Part shown: positions 33,248 to 45,211 of the stretch, one piece after another
Numbering within the stretch: position 1 is the first letter of the stretch
Layout: each line of letters opens with the position of its first letter
Notes under the pieces: model-generated
What the model saw: the letters and a program-made list of their open reading frames with translations, nothing else
Databases searched by the model: none
What the model was told of the DNA's origin: nothing
Made by a program: the position numbers and the translations under genes
Assembly (NCBI GenBank): GCA_026120035.1
Contig: JALRME010000010.1
Span: 930,001-994,000, forward strand
Direction: 5' to 3'
Source of the DNA: Coleophoma eucalyptorum
Taxonomy: Eukaryota > Ascomycota > Leotiomycetes > Helotiales > Dermateaceae
DNA length: 64,000 bases

Positions 33248-36200
33248 CTATCTGCGTCGTTTTCCTCCTCCCTCTCCATCGGTATCAGCTCTTCGCTTTT
33301 TGCCCTCCTTGCGCCAATACTCTTGCTTCTCCTTCTTCTCCCTGGCACCTCTCATCTCATCATTCTCTGCAACCTTCTTCCTGTAGACCTTCCTCTTCTC
33401 TTCCTTCGCTTCTCTCCTCTTGGCCACCTTCTCATTTCTTATTGTCATCAGCTTCTGCATCAGATCACGAGCCTTCTTCTCCTCGCCACCAACAACCACA
33501 GCTCGTTTCTGCATGTATGTTGGCTTAGATTGCTTCTTCATCTGGACAATTTGTGACTTGAATGGAAGCTCTGCAGCCAGGGCTCGCGGAACCTTGAGGG
33601 GATTGAAGTGCCTTGTCTCACGCTCTACTGGCTTGTAGAGACTGTTCTTTTGCTGCGGTGTTGGGATTCCTTGATCACGGCGCACCTCACCCGTCAATCT
33701 CATTCCTCCCCAGCCAATGAGATTCGTGACAGGATTATAAAATCTGTGTGGTCGGATAGGGTACCAGGCTCTTAAGAAGACAATGTCACTCATCAGGATC
33801 TTGTCTTCGAAGGTTGCTCGGAAGTGTCCCTCAGGCTTGCTCAAAGCCCTCTTGATTTGACCTCGGATACCCGATACCGTCTTGATCGAAGCCCCCTCAA
33901 ACTTGGCAATCTCTAGGGATGTGGTGAACATATCTTTGATGAAGGCCGTGTTCTTGAAGATCTTGTAAGGCGTTCCGGTGAGCTTGAGCTTTTTCACAAT
34001 CTCTGTAGACTCGTCCACATTGATTACCGTACCAGTTGCTGCGATTCGGAAACCTGGTGTCTTTGCAGAGAATGATTGGTAACAAGAGAACCCAGAGTTA
34101 GGTGCAATCAAAGGCCCATAAAAGGTACCAAAGCAATGCATATGTTCGGGTGTGTATTTTAGCATACGATTCCGTACTCGTGAATCGGAAATACTGTAAA
34201 CAGGCATGGTCTGAAACCTGCGCCACCCCATCGAGAAGATGAGAGGGTCATTTGTCTTCAGAATCTTCTTGTGCCATCGATGTCGCTTGATACGAACTTG
34301 TACAAATCCGAATCTATCCTCTGTAGGAGAGAGGCCACCAACGATGATGGGCATCCGTGGGTTGAACATCGTAACAAACTCGGATGATACCCCTTCAATG
34401 ACGATCTTGGCATACTGTCCAGCGCGGAAACCTTCAACATTAACTCGTTGGTGTTCCTCGAGAAGCTCGAATTCAGACTTGTTGATATCGAGCTGTTTCT
34501 GGATCTGGGCTTTTTGCGCATCATACCAGTCATCCTCTCCAAACTCCTCTTCAGGAGCGCCCTCATTCCTCGCCTTTGCCTTGTCGTTGTTGAAGCCCTC
34601 TCGATCTTCCTCTTCAAACCTAAGCTTTAATTCCTCCTTTCTCTTCGCATTCTTCTCTCTTTCAGCCTCGAGGTCATCTGGTTTATGTTCTTCGCCTGTC
34701 TCCAGATCCTCGAACGCCCCATCACCCTCGTCGTCTTCATCATCTTCATCCTCATCTTCATCGCTCCCTTGTTCTGCATCTGTCTTCTCCTTCAGCAAGT
34801 CCGCAGTCGCGAATCTTCTTCGCAAAGCCTCAATGTTATCCTGGTCAGCCCACTTGGCTCCCAGTTCAGTATAGTCGAGGATTGGAATGGCTCGATCCTC
34901 GTACATCTCGTCTGCTTGCTCCTTGCCAGACTTCTTAAAGAACATTTCGTCGTCTGATGCTTCAATATCCTCTTCCTCTTCCTCAGCCTCCACCTCCCCT
35001 CTCCATCTCTTCAAAACTTCTTCAGGCGTCAATGCCTCGTCATACATAAGCTTGGCCAAATCCGCAGTACGATAGGATCTGTTTCTACCATGCTTAGATC
35101 GAGCCTTTGCCACCATATTCTCTTTCCACTTCGCGGCACCATCTTCGTCATCGTCATCGTCATCTTCAGAGTCATCATCAAACTCTGAGTCCTCATTGTC
35201 GTCCCCTGAAAGAGACCCTAGGTCAGAGTCACTGTCCGCGAAAGCTATGTCTCCCTCAACGGTATCGTCAGTGGGCTTGCTGAAAAGTTTCCCAAGCTTG
35301 TCATCGGTGATCTCAGCCTCATCTCCAGAATCTAGATCATCACCGCTGACAAAGCCTTCGTCCTCACCACCCAAGTCGTCTTCGGACTCTTGCTCGCGGT
35401 CTACAAATCTCGCCTTGCGTTGATGCTTCCGTCCGGTATCTTCTTCTTCGGCTGTGACTTTGACAGCTTCTCCACCACTGAATAACCGAACTCCTTCCTC
35501 AGTCTGTCCTAAAAGCTTTCTCTCGCCTTGAAGACCGACAATCAACTCTTCTCCCTCTCCACGTTCTTCGTCCTCGTCATCCTTATCGAAATTGAAGCCC
35601 TTTTCGCGGGTGATCCAAATAGTGTCTCCATCGATCTTTAAGCCACTCTTATCCGACATTGGGGCGTGAAGCTTCTTCTCCTTCTCGTCCAAGCGCCTCC
35701 TTCCAGTTTTGCCCGAGGCTTTCGCCAAAGCCTGGTCCATGAACGGCGTAGGGCATGGATCAGGAAGTGCTTCCATAGCAGAGATAGTATAGTCGCCAAG
35801 GCCAGGAATATGGACCCTCTGCCCAGATGCAGAAAAATTAGTGCCTCGCAAGTATCCGGACAAAACCACAGTTCGGTCACACTTCTCATCGTCTTCAATC
35901 TTCGTGGGATGAGTGATGTCTCGGAAGCTGTCGATGACGGTGTATGGATGTGAATTGCGCCAGATGAGAGGCCGAGGGTTTTTCATTACTGAGATAAATC
36001 TTGAGAGATTGTGAATCTCGCGATCGGGGTATCGTCCGTTGATGACTCCTGACAAGTAGAATAGATGTGCTCCTTGATATAGTTCGCTCCAGAACCTATT
36101 CTTCAATCGCTTTTTGGCATCTTTCAAGGTTTGTGGTTTGCGGAAGAGATCGAGGTGCGTCAAGATTCCAAAAACATTTCCTGGCATGCCACTTGCAGCC

Positions 36201-36757
36201 AAGATATTCAAGAATTCCATAGTTTCCATCTCAAACCCAAAATTTCCATCAATCATCAGGAGCACAATATCTGCCACCTTTGACATGTCCACCATGGCCT
36301 CGAGTTCGTTCGGACATTCCACAAATGTGAGTCTTTGGCGCTTCGATGTGACGACGGTGATGGGACCTTGAGGATCGGAGAGAGTCTCCTTAGCATAGCG
36401 TTTGACCAAGGACTTTAATAATGTGGTTTTGCCCACACCCGGAGGACCAACGATTGCGACGAGCCTTGGCGGAGGTTCCTCTGGAATCCGATCGACTTGC
36501 GGGACGTGAAAGCGCTTTTCTTTGATCTGCATAAGCGATTAGTACTTGTACAACAAAGAAAGAGGCCCTCAGAACATACATCGTGGGATCGAGCAGCAGT
36601 TTTGGCAAGGCGACCTGGATTGGCAAAAGCGAAAGCCTTTGGGTTTTTATCTGCAATGGTTAGTTCTGCACGCATTGCACAATGTCTGCAACTCACCTCC
36701 AGTATGCTTCTTCTTCTCCTTGGAAGGCCGATGCGCACGATGGGCCTGTGTCTCCAT
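33248..36757 (-). CDS. BMS1: Ribosome biogenesis GTPase Bms1
   Basis: Three exons (36757-36697, 36650-36580, 36526-33248) give 1136 aa, close to yeast Bms1. It is an essential nucleolar GTPase of the small-subunit processome that helps early 40S assembly with Rcl1. Seen: a short basic N-terminus (HRPSKEKKKHTG), the P-loop GPPGVGKT (71-78), the G-domain stretch VADIVLLMIDGNFGFEMETM, the AARP2CN region, a long acidic centre (many Asp/Glu runs, about residues 380-640), the C-terminal RIBIOP_C block (WGGMRLTGEVRRDQG near residue 1000) and a very basic tail ending GGGKRRR. Its first two exons are tiny and would be missed by a simple ORF search. This is a conserved gene and anchors the housekeeping block of the window. 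Confidence 0.97.
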
Positions 36758-37758
36758 GGTGATGGATTGGCAAGACTATAGTCTTGGTGCGTCGAAAAAG
36801 ACTGGCAAGATTTCCCTCAGCACGCGCTCTTCTCTTCTCGACTTGCCTTTGCATCTCAAAATTATTTCTGACCGAACGGAATATTGTTCAGCCGATGAAA
36901 CGCTAGACCACAAGTGGAAAGGTTTTCTGCTGGGCTCTTATCTTATCGGAGCGACTTACCCCACTTGACGGGCAACCCTGAGCCTGAGTTTGATGTTGGA
37001 CGACGGGAGAAGGCGTAGAGCGGGGCTGTCACAGATATCCGACAGCAGGAGGAGGAGGAGGAAAAGGAAGGAGTAGAAGGAAGCGTTGAAGAGGAAAATA
37101 GAGAAAAGAAGAAAGGTAGCAAACACTATGGTGCAAAGGAAGAAGACGATACAAACTACACAGTAAATGTCATCAATCTCCTCTGGCACCAGTCTACCCC
37201 TCTAACCCTCATCTAACTCCCTAACTCCCTACCTACCCATCTATTTCATGCACTTTGGTAGAGTCCAGGAAGAAAAGTGGCTCTGGACTCTGCGCTCTGG
37301 ACTCTGTTGTCTTGGTCACTCCTCGGTGTGAAGGAGGAGGGGTCTTTTGTGGAAACCTCGACTCGACGAGTAAATAAATAAATAACCGCTTCCCACTCAT
37401 TCTATACGGAGATCAGAACACAACCTGTATCTGCACCTCGTTCTGCACGCTGCATCGGAAGGATGTCGCATGATCTGAAATATGCTCTGATTCGAGTACT
37501 TGTCCTTGACTATCCCTGGGGACAAACGACTTAATCCGACCAGGAAGATGTCGTGCGCAAGTCTTACTCGCAGCCTGGTGGGGGGTGACGTAGGCTGGGC
37601 TTGACAAGCGTTGCAAGCTGAGCAAGTATATATAAACCGCAAAAGCCTCTTCGTACATTTTGTAAACACATCCATATACACACCGTCTACAGCAAACCTA
37701 CACTTCGAACTTTCCAAACCGGTCGTACTTTACCATTTCAATCATCCTAACCACCAAC
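36758..37758. promoter_or_regulatory. Divergent promoter, BMS1/Pbi2-like gene
   Basis: 1.0 kb between divergent starts. It contains GA-rich DNA at 37030-37110, a partly repeated CTCTGGACTCTG at about 37280-37302, and the TATA box listed separately. No gene seen. Confidence 0.5.
37627..37636 (+). promoter_or_regulatory. TATA box of the Pbi2-like gene
   Basis: TATATATAAA lies 123 bp before the ATG at 37759, a plausible spacing for a fungal core promoter with a short 5' UTR. Confidence 0.55.
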
Positions 37759-38134
37759 ATGCCTCAATACATTGTATGTCTGCCCCGCAGTTCGCGGCTG
37801 ACACCATGACTGACCGTGAGGCTCTAGGTTACTCTGAAGGACGGCGCCTCCAAGGCCGAGATCGAGGAGTATGTAGTATATTCGCAGAAGAGTTACTGGT
37901 ACTGACTGCTTGCCCGCCAGGTCCAAGAAGCATGCCACCGAGCAAGGCGGAGAGGTCACCCATGAATACAACATCTTCCCAGGTTTCGCGTATGATACCC
38001 TCTGAAGCCAGGGCAAAACAGCTCACGCTGACAGTTACACCAGTGTCAAATTTCCCAAGGACTCTGTCTCCACTCTTGAATCAGCTCCTCACGTCCAAAG
38101 TGTCGAGCTTGACCAGGAGGTGAAGACGCAATAG
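37759..38134 (+). CDS. Proteinase B inhibitor-like protein (I9 family, Pbi2 type)
   Basis: Four short exons (37759-37773, 37828-37868, 37921-37989, 38044-38134) join to a 71-aa protein; the first exon encodes only five residues. The family is a stand-alone subtilisin propeptide domain (I9) that inhibits vacuolar proteinase B and, in yeast, also supports vacuole fusion. Seen: the start MPQYIVTLKDGASKAEIEES, with the strand-helix opening YIVTLK, then GGEVTHEYNIFPGFAVKFPK and the strand HVQSVELDQEV. These match the I9 pattern (G-[FY]-[AS]-[GV]). No signal peptide, so cytosolic or vacuole-associated. Length matches yeast Pbi2 (75 aa). Because it is spread over four mini-exons, automatic annotation often misses it. 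Confidence 0.9.
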
Positions 38135-38460
38135 GCTTGTACTCGATAGGGCTTGGTTCTTTTCTTGGGCGGCTTGCATTGCATGATATATTGTATTCTT
38201 AATTAGAAAACAATGATAGAGATCTAGAAACCTTGCTGGGTGAATTATTTGATGAAACTTTGGTCTTAATACCTAACAAGTTGAGTTGAACAGCATCGCT
38301 GGCGACACACCAAACGAGGCTCATTGCCGGCTGCACCCGCGCTTGTGCTTGCTTCATGCTTTTTGCTTCTCATGCACAAAATCATACGACTCAGCCCATC
38401 CCAACCCAACCTCAACACCACGTCCACTCCCATAGGACTATATACTACACCAATGCCACC
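38135..38460. other. Spacer between Pbi2-like and PDK-like genes
   Basis: 326 bp in tandem; 3' flank of the inhibitor gene and promoter of the kinase. Nothing else seen. Confidence 0.5.
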
Positions 38461-39861
38461 ATGAAAATCCTCAGCAGACCATTGCGGTCTTGCAATGGCA
38501 CGCCTCCTGCACTCGCGAAATCATTGACGCGAGGCCACGCGACATCTCGATACCCATCGCCCTCTGCCCAAAAATGGTCGCACCCTCCAAGCTCAACCCG
38601 GATTGCTGACGATGCTGTTGTGACTCTTGCAAGCAAACCTCTCCATGCTTTGAGTCTTGCAGACCTGGTCAAGTATGCTGCGCCATCGCGATGATGTATA
38701 TGTTGACTCACCGCATATAGGCACGGTCGACCGCCTCTTTCCCAGAAAGCCCTCTTCTCATCAGCAAATTTCACTCTCTCCCTGTTACCCATTCGATTGG
38801 CACATCGGATACAAGCACTCCGAAATCTGCCATTCATTGTGGTATCAAATCCTAATATCTCAAAGATCTATAACAATTATCTGCATTCTCTCTCCACGCT
38901 TCTTCCCTACAACCATAAAACCATCGCGAATCTAGAAGACGAGATCCGCTTCACCGATGTATTGGCAGATTTAGTTGATACTCACTCACATACAATCCCC
39001 ACTTTGGCGCGGGGATTTCTTGAGTGCAGAAAGTATATCAATCCAGAAGATGTTACACAATTCCTGGACGAGCACTTGCGAGCGAGGATTGGCACGCGAT
39101 TGATCGCCGAGCAGCACATTGCATTACATCTTTCTTCACAGCCTCATCAGGATCCTGCTACAAACTTTGCGGCTCCAGCTCCTTCTTATGTTGGTGTCAT
39201 AGATACATGCCTACAACCAGCTTCTATTATCAATTCTTGTGGGAATTTCGTGTCTGAGATCTGTGAGCTGAAGTACGGAGTGCGTCCAACATGGATCATT
39301 GATGGGGAGCCAAGTACTACGCTGGCTTATGTGCCTGTGCACCTTGAGTACATCATCACCGAGTTGCTCAAGAATGCTTTCCGAGCTACCGTCGAGTCTG
39401 GCAAATCACACGAACCAGTTGTAATCACAATTGCTGCTGAGCCAGAGTCCCCAAGAGGTGGCAGTCCCTCAAGAGGAGAGGGTGCGGATCTGAATAAGCT
39501 GAGCGGTATAGATGACACTGGTTCGATCAAGCCAATTGATGAATCTGCTCCGGGTGTTACAATACGAATTCGAGACCGGGGAGGAGGGATCAGTCCAGAA
39601 GTCCTACCAAACATATGGTCGTACTCCTTCACCACTTTCTCTGACGACGAACTTCCAGGCCAACAAAATGGAAGCATGGATGCACTCAACGCTATTTCAG
39701 GAGCCGGGGAAGGTAGTTCGATCGCTGGATTGGGTTATGGTCTGCCTTTGAGCCGAGCTTACGCCGAATATTTTGGTGGTGGTATCTCTGTCCAGAGTTT
39801 GTATGGATGGGGCAGCGATGTATATCTAAGACTGAAGGGTCTGGGTAGGTTGCAAAAGTAA
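38461..39861 (+). CDS. Mitochondrial PDK/BCKDK-type protein kinase
   Basis: Two exons (38461-38672, 38721-39861) give 450 aa. The family phosphorylates and switches off the E1 subunit of pyruvate or branched-chain 2-oxoacid dehydrogenase in the mitochondrial matrix. Seen: a basic, Ser-rich N-terminus low in acids that fits an import signal, an N-terminal four-helix region with LSLLPIRLAHRIQALRNLP, then the GHKL ATPase motifs: N-box ELLKNAFRAT (about 285-294), G1-like IRIRDRGGGIS, and G2-like GLGYGLPLSRAYAEYFGG. The C-terminus SDVYLRLKGLG is usual for PDKs. Fungi have two or three members (Pkp1/Pkp2-like), and I cannot tell which E1 it targets. A glycine- and serine-rich insertion follows the N-box (PRGGSPSRGEG). 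Confidence 0.92.
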
Positions 39862-40815
39862 GCAACAGAAAAATAGACATTTTTTATATTTACTGGTCTA
39901 TTCTGGCGTGCCCGTATAAATCTCGTTGTCCGAACATACTTAATCGATAGCACCACCTCCAAGAATATGGAAAACGTGTGTGAATATCCTGCTTCCTCAC
40001 GAATGGATCTTAGAGAGCTGAATACCACGGAATGAAGACGCGCATCTATACTCGGCGCCGTCTAGAAAAGAAATCGTCGCTTCAAATTTATCAGGCCAAT
40101 GAAACGAAACTCTGTCTTACGCAGGAATTATTCGAGTCAGGTATTGTCCTACCGTCTGGGGGCGAGTGCATATTGTGATCGTCCATGGCATACTGCATGG
40201 CAGAGCTACAGCGGGTTATTTCCGCGACAGCTACACACTCCTACATATTCATATTTCCACCAGTGTTTCACAGCTCTTCCACATGTGCTTAGGTGTGGAC
40301 AAGACTCCGCTTCTGCAAATAAATTCCGCTGACTAGTAGTCCCGGACGACTAGCTAGAGGAAGACAGTCTCAGTCTCCCCCGCGTTTTCACCTCCACAAA
40401 ACGCTAAGCCGCCCTCGAGCCACCACAGCTCTCCTCGGCGAGGCTAAAGCCATGGGAATCAATTCACATGAGCATGGGCGTGCGGAATGTGTGCGTTTTC
40501 TAGCACCCTTTATGCTTGGTCTGCTTTGAAGTACGGTAATTACGGTACATGCTACACTGGTTATGGGTATAGCCGCATGACTTACTAGCCTGAGAGGTTC
40601 TGCTGCATGCGTTACTAGCTAAGAAGCTGCCTAATACAGTAATACATCTTTGCAATTGGCTCAACAATGGCGAGGGGTACAATAAATAGTTCGGCTCTTG
40701 ATTACACTGCAGATAACCAGTTTGGGCCAGCTACCCGGCAACTTTATATATTGTCAAGCTCCTTGCCCGCCGACCTTTACTTATTTCACCTGTCACACAT
40801 CGCTTTATCACAACC
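39862..40815. promoter_or_regulatory. Upstream region of the GMC oxidoreductase gene
   Basis: 954 bp, tandem arrangement. Holds the 3' end of the kinase gene and the GMC promoter. No convincing gene; a TATA-like element is listed separately. Confidence 0.5.
40743..40752 (+). promoter_or_regulatory. TATA-like element of the GMC gene
   Basis: TTTATATATT lies 64 bp before the ATG at 40816, consistent with a core promoter and a short leader rich in C and T. Confidence 0.45.
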
Positions 40816-42854
40816 ATGTCTGCCATTACTCTTGAGCCAGAAGGTTCCGTCTTCGATTACATTGTTTGCGGGTAGGTACAACGCCTTCAAGGAAACGATT
40901 GAAAGCCACTAACCAACCCAGTGGTGGTACATCAGGATCGGTCGTTGCAGCTCGCCTCGCTGAGAATGAAGATATCTCAGTCCTTGTCATTGAGGCGGGC
41001 CAGCATAATTCATTGTTAGAGAACACGATCATGGTTGGAGGATGGTGCGTACTCTCGGCTGCAGCCAAAGTCCCTTCCAGATTCTTACATCGTTCAGGTC
41101 CCAGAACTTTGATACTGAAGCAGACTGGAATATCACCACCGAGCCAAGTCCAGGTGCGAATGGACGCCAAGTCAAGGTTAGCCGAGGAAAGTTCCTTGGG
41201 GGATGCAGTGGAGTCAATGGTACTCTTTGCATTCGAGGCACTAAACAGGATTATGATGACTGGAAAATACCGGGTTGGAGTGGAGATGATGTTTTCGGAT
41301 ACATGAAAAAAGCTGAGAACTTCCACGGCAAGGATTGGTTCGAAGCAGACTCCAAGGCACATGGCTATGATGGACATTTGAACATTGAGCCGCACGACAT
41401 GGTACGCCAAAGAGAGAAAGTACCGTTGAGTTTGGATGCTGATTAGCAAATTAGGCACCCATCTCTAATATGATTCTCGAGTCTATGCAGTCTCAAGGCC
41501 TGCCACTTCAGCAAGATATGTTCACTACCGGAGACAATCCCCACGGCTGTGGACATGCACCAAGAACCGTTTATAAAGGCGATCGGACCACCGCGGCAGA
41601 TTACTTGCTTAACAAGGGTTCCAACTTGATGATCAAAACAGAAACAACTGTCGACAAGATCATCCTGGAGGGTCAAGGACCAAACCTTCGAGCTACAGCT
41701 GTCAGTGTTGTGGAAAAAGATGGTACTAAGCGAGAGCTCAAAGCCAGGAAGGAGATCATTATTAGCGGTGGTGCTTACTGTTCCCCCGCGATATTACTCC
41801 GCTCGGGCTTGGGGCCGAAAAGTGATCTTCAATCTCTTGGAATTGATTGTAAGCTAGATCTTCCAGGAGTGGGGCAAAATCTCATGGACCATCTTGTAAG
41901 TCAAATCGGTCATAATTTTTATGTGCTGACTGTATTCCAGATTGTTTTCATATTCTACTCTACAACTCAGCAAGGCGTGACAAATGATCACCTCCTGTAT
42001 AAGCCAAACGCCCTCGGAGAAGCATATCGACAATGGAAAGAGGAGAAGCGCGGGCCGCTCTCAACTTTTCCGTTCGGTGCATTTGCATATGCTCGCCTCG
42101 ACGAAAGACTCGCCGACGACCCAATCTGGAAAGCGGCACCACGTCAAGAAGGTCGTGACCCGATGGGCCTCACGAAGTCTCAGCCAAACATTGAGTTTTT
42201 CAGCACCGAGTGTTATGGTGGACCTAAGCAGTATAACAATTTCCCTGATGGCGAAAACTCACATGCCTTCTCATTGATTGCAGAACTGTTCTCGCCAAAG
42301 AGTCGAGGCTCCGTGAAGTTAAAATCAGCTGATCCCATGGATAATCCTGTGGTTGATCACAACTACCTGGCCGACGAGCTCGATGTCCTCGTCCTGAGTG
42401 AAGCCTGCCGATTTGCGAACGAGATTATTACCAAGGGCTCTGGAACAAAGGACGTATGTGAAGGCAGTTGGCCCGCAGAACTAACACATCACTCTTACAC
42501 CAAGAGAGAGGAATGGGTACCATATGTCAAAGAGCATGCCACCACATGTAAGTCAACTCCCCGTCGTTCTGGTCACATCTTCTAATTCAGCTAGGTTACC
42601 ATCCTGGTGGAACGTGCAAGATGGGGGCTTCCGATGATCCTATGGCCGTCCTTGACGCACAGTTACGGGTGAAAGGCGTGAAGGGTCTACGAGTTGCCGA
42701 CACGAGTGTCATGCCATTGTTGAATCAGGGCCACACTCAGATGCCGGCATATGCAATTGGGGAGAAGGCTGCTGACCTGATCAAGAGCGCGGCAAGAGAC
42801 CAAGGAGCTTTCAAGAGGAATTTTGGGCATGTTGAACATGTGCAGGTGACTTAA
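40816..42854 (+). CDS. GMC-family FAD oxidoreductase (alcohol oxidase/dehydrogenase-like)
   Basis: Six exons (40816-40871, 40922-41044, 41098-41401, 41455-41895, 41941-42547, 42595-42854) give 596 aa. GMC flavoenzymes oxidise primary alcohols, choline, aryl alcohols or sugars. Seen: the ADP-binding loop GGGTSGSVVAARLAE (19-33) with the ribose-binding Glu at 43 (VIEAG), RGKFLGGCSGVNGTLCIRGT (GMC signature 1), GAYCSPAILLRSGLG (GMC signature 2), and the catalytic pair: His in YHPGGTCKMG (513) and His in NQGHTQMP (557). There is no signal peptide and no SKL-type C-terminus (ends HVQVT), so it is probably cytosolic. Intron 4 (41896-41940) is 45 nt, a multiple of three without a stop, so its retention would yield a protein 15 residues longer. 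Substrate unknown. It sits upstream of a beta-oxidation thiolase in tandem. Confidence 0.92.
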
Positions 42855-43509
42855 GCAGCACGAAATTCAGACGGTAGAATGTAGAATAACACAGATTTGC
42901 TACGGCTTTGAGCAGCTGTTTGAAAGATGCGGCATCTCACCATATTGCTCACTTTGACATACAGAGTGATAATTATGCCAAGCCTGGTGAGCCATCGTAT
43001 CTTCTGACGTGTTGGTGCTGGAATGATTACTATGTTTGTCACGGGACGGGTAGATGTAGAGAACGGAGGGGGCATGAGAGGCGAGTCACGGGGTTTAAAG
43101 TACTTGGTGCTGGACAAGACAACACAAGCTCCGATTTGGAATAAAAACAACCGTTGAGTATATAAAGACTAGATAACAGGACTCTCTGATAAGGACACTC
43201 TCGCATTCTGGTATTAATACCAATCCCATCCCCTCAGTATACGCCGCCAGCCCAGAGCCGAGGATAGAGAGACGGCGAGAAATTCGGCTCATCCGTTGAG
43301 CTCTCCGTGCCATCCTTGAACTTGCACATGCCTCGGCACCTCTCCGCTTAGAGGCCCCTCTGGGGTGCTCCAGATCCCAAAACATCTTCGACAAAACAGC
43401 CGTCTCTCTCTTTCTCTTTCTCTCTCCCACTCTCCTCCAACTCAATACATCGCCACTATCTATTTCTCCTTCACCCCAATAGCCCAAGCTTCCATTGCAA
43501 ATCGCAGTC
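42855..43509. other. Spacer between GMC and thiolase genes
   Basis: 655 bp. 3' flank of the GMC gene and the thiolase promoter, with a CT-rich run (43400-43440) just upstream of the thiolase start. No gene seen. Confidence 0.5.
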
Positions 43510-44924
43510 ATGGCTGGCGAGAGACTCAGCTCCATCCTCAAGCACCTTACCCCCGGCTCTTCTGGGCTTTCCTCCATGTAAGCAGCTCTTATTTGGTATC
43601 TCCGTGGAAAATTGTTGACTGGTCGCCATGACAGCACCTCCAAGAATGCCGATGATGTGGTTATCACTCTAGCTATCCGAACTCCATTGGCCAAGGGCTT
43701 TAAGGGAGGGTTCAAGGATACCCAGCTGGATTTCCTCATCTACTCTTTGCTGACGAAGGTCATTGAGAAGTCTAAGCTGGATCCTGCTCTCGTGGAGGAT
43801 ATCTGCTGTGGAAACGTAGGCCTTCTCATTCCCCGACTCCAACTCTGCTTACCATTGTGGAACAGGTCAACGATGGAAAAGCTGCTTATATTGTCCGCGC
43901 CGCCAGTCTTGCAGCTGGCTTCCCCAACACTACCGCCGCCTCTACTGTCAACCGCTTCTGCTCTTCCGGTCTGAAGGCGACTCAAGATATTGCGAACCAA
44001 ATCGCTGAGGGATCAATTGAGATTGGTGTCGCACTCGGTGCTGAGATGATGTCTGCTGGCGGAGATCGTCTAGCGAACCCATTCCACCCTGAAGTGTTGA
44101 AGAACCAGGAAGCTGCAGACTGCATGCAACCTATGGGACAAACATCTGAAAACGTCGGCAAGGACTTCAACATCTCCCGTGAGAAGCAAGATCGTTATGC
44201 CGCAGAATCATACCGTCGGGCAGAGGTGGCACAAAAGTCGGGATGGTTTGATGACGAAATCGTGCCAATTACGACAGAAGTCAAGAACCCCAAGACTGGA
44301 GAAGTTATGACTGTCACTCTTACCAAGGATGAAGGGCCTAGACACGGCACCACTTATGAGAGCTTGGCCAAGATTCGTCCAGCTTTCCCTGACTTTGGAG
44401 ACAAATCCACTGGTGGCAACTCCAGCCAAGTTACTGACGGAGGTAAGCTTATGCCTTCCTGTTTGCCTCTTTACTTATGACTGACTCATCTGATAGCTGC
44501 CGCCGTGCTTTTGATGAAGCGATCTAAAGCGATTGAATTGGGACAACCGATTCTTGCAAAATTTGTTGGTGCAACTGTCGCTGGTCTGGCCCCAAGAATT
44601 ATGGGTATTGGCCCATCAATTGCGATCCCCAAACTCTTGACCAAGTACAACATTACCATTGATGATATTGACATCGTTGAGCTCAACGAAGCCTTTGCTT
44701 CAATGGCTGTATACTGCAAGGACACCCTAAAGATACCACATGAGAAGATGAACATCCGTGGTGGTGCCATTGCTCTTGGACATCCTCTTGGAGCTACCGG
44801 TGCAAGACAGATTGTTACTGGTCTCAGCGAGTGCCGAAGACAGAAGAAGAAGGTTCTGTTGACCAGTATGTGCATTGGAACTGGCCAGGGTATGGCCGGA
44901 CTATTTATCAACGAGCAATTGTAA
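43510..44924 (+). CDS. Peroxisomal 3-ketoacyl-CoA thiolase
   Basis: Four exons (43510-43577, 43635-43815, 43866-44442, 44497-44924) give 417 aa. The enzyme performs the last step of fatty-acid beta-oxidation, releasing acetyl-CoA. The N-terminus MAGERLSSILKHL contains a PTS2 peroxisomal signal, R-L-x5-H-L at residues 5-13, as in Pot1-type thiolases. Thiolase motifs seen: the acylated Cys 115 in VNRFCSSGLKA, the GLAPRIMGIGP loop, NEAFASMAVYC, the GGAIALGHPLGATGARQ block with the catalytic His, and CIGTGQGMAGLF with the second catalytic Cys. Length matches yeast Pot1 (417 aa). A 50-nt intron separates the stretch DICCGN from VNDGKAAY. Regulation by fatty acids is likely from the family but no site was identified. 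Confidence 0.95.
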
Positions 44925-45211
44925 CTTAGGATACTTATTGTAACAATGGAAAGGAGTACAAAAGTCAATTTTCGTTGACTACAAGCCCTATTAATCTCCT
45001 TGGATTTAGCACCGAAATTTTCACTGGAAGTGAAGCTTCTCCAGTCAGGCGAGAAGCGTTTTTCCTGAAGTTGAACATAACAGTTCGAGGCACTCTCTTC
45101 TGTTTTCAGTAAATACACATGACTTCGAGATAGTATCATTATTACTCATTAAATACATTGTTGAAACTTTGCTTTGAAACCTTTCTTTTAACCAAATTAT
45201 CAGCAATCTCC
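44925..45211. other. Convergent spacer
   Basis: 287 bp between thiolase and beta-lactamase-like 3' ends. Nothing recognised. Confidence 0.6.

Noticed and set aside
34239..34874. Plus-strand 211-codon Ser-rich frame
   Set aside because: It is antisense to the acidic Asp/Glu-rich centre of BMS1; Ser-rich frames are the expected mirror of such codons.
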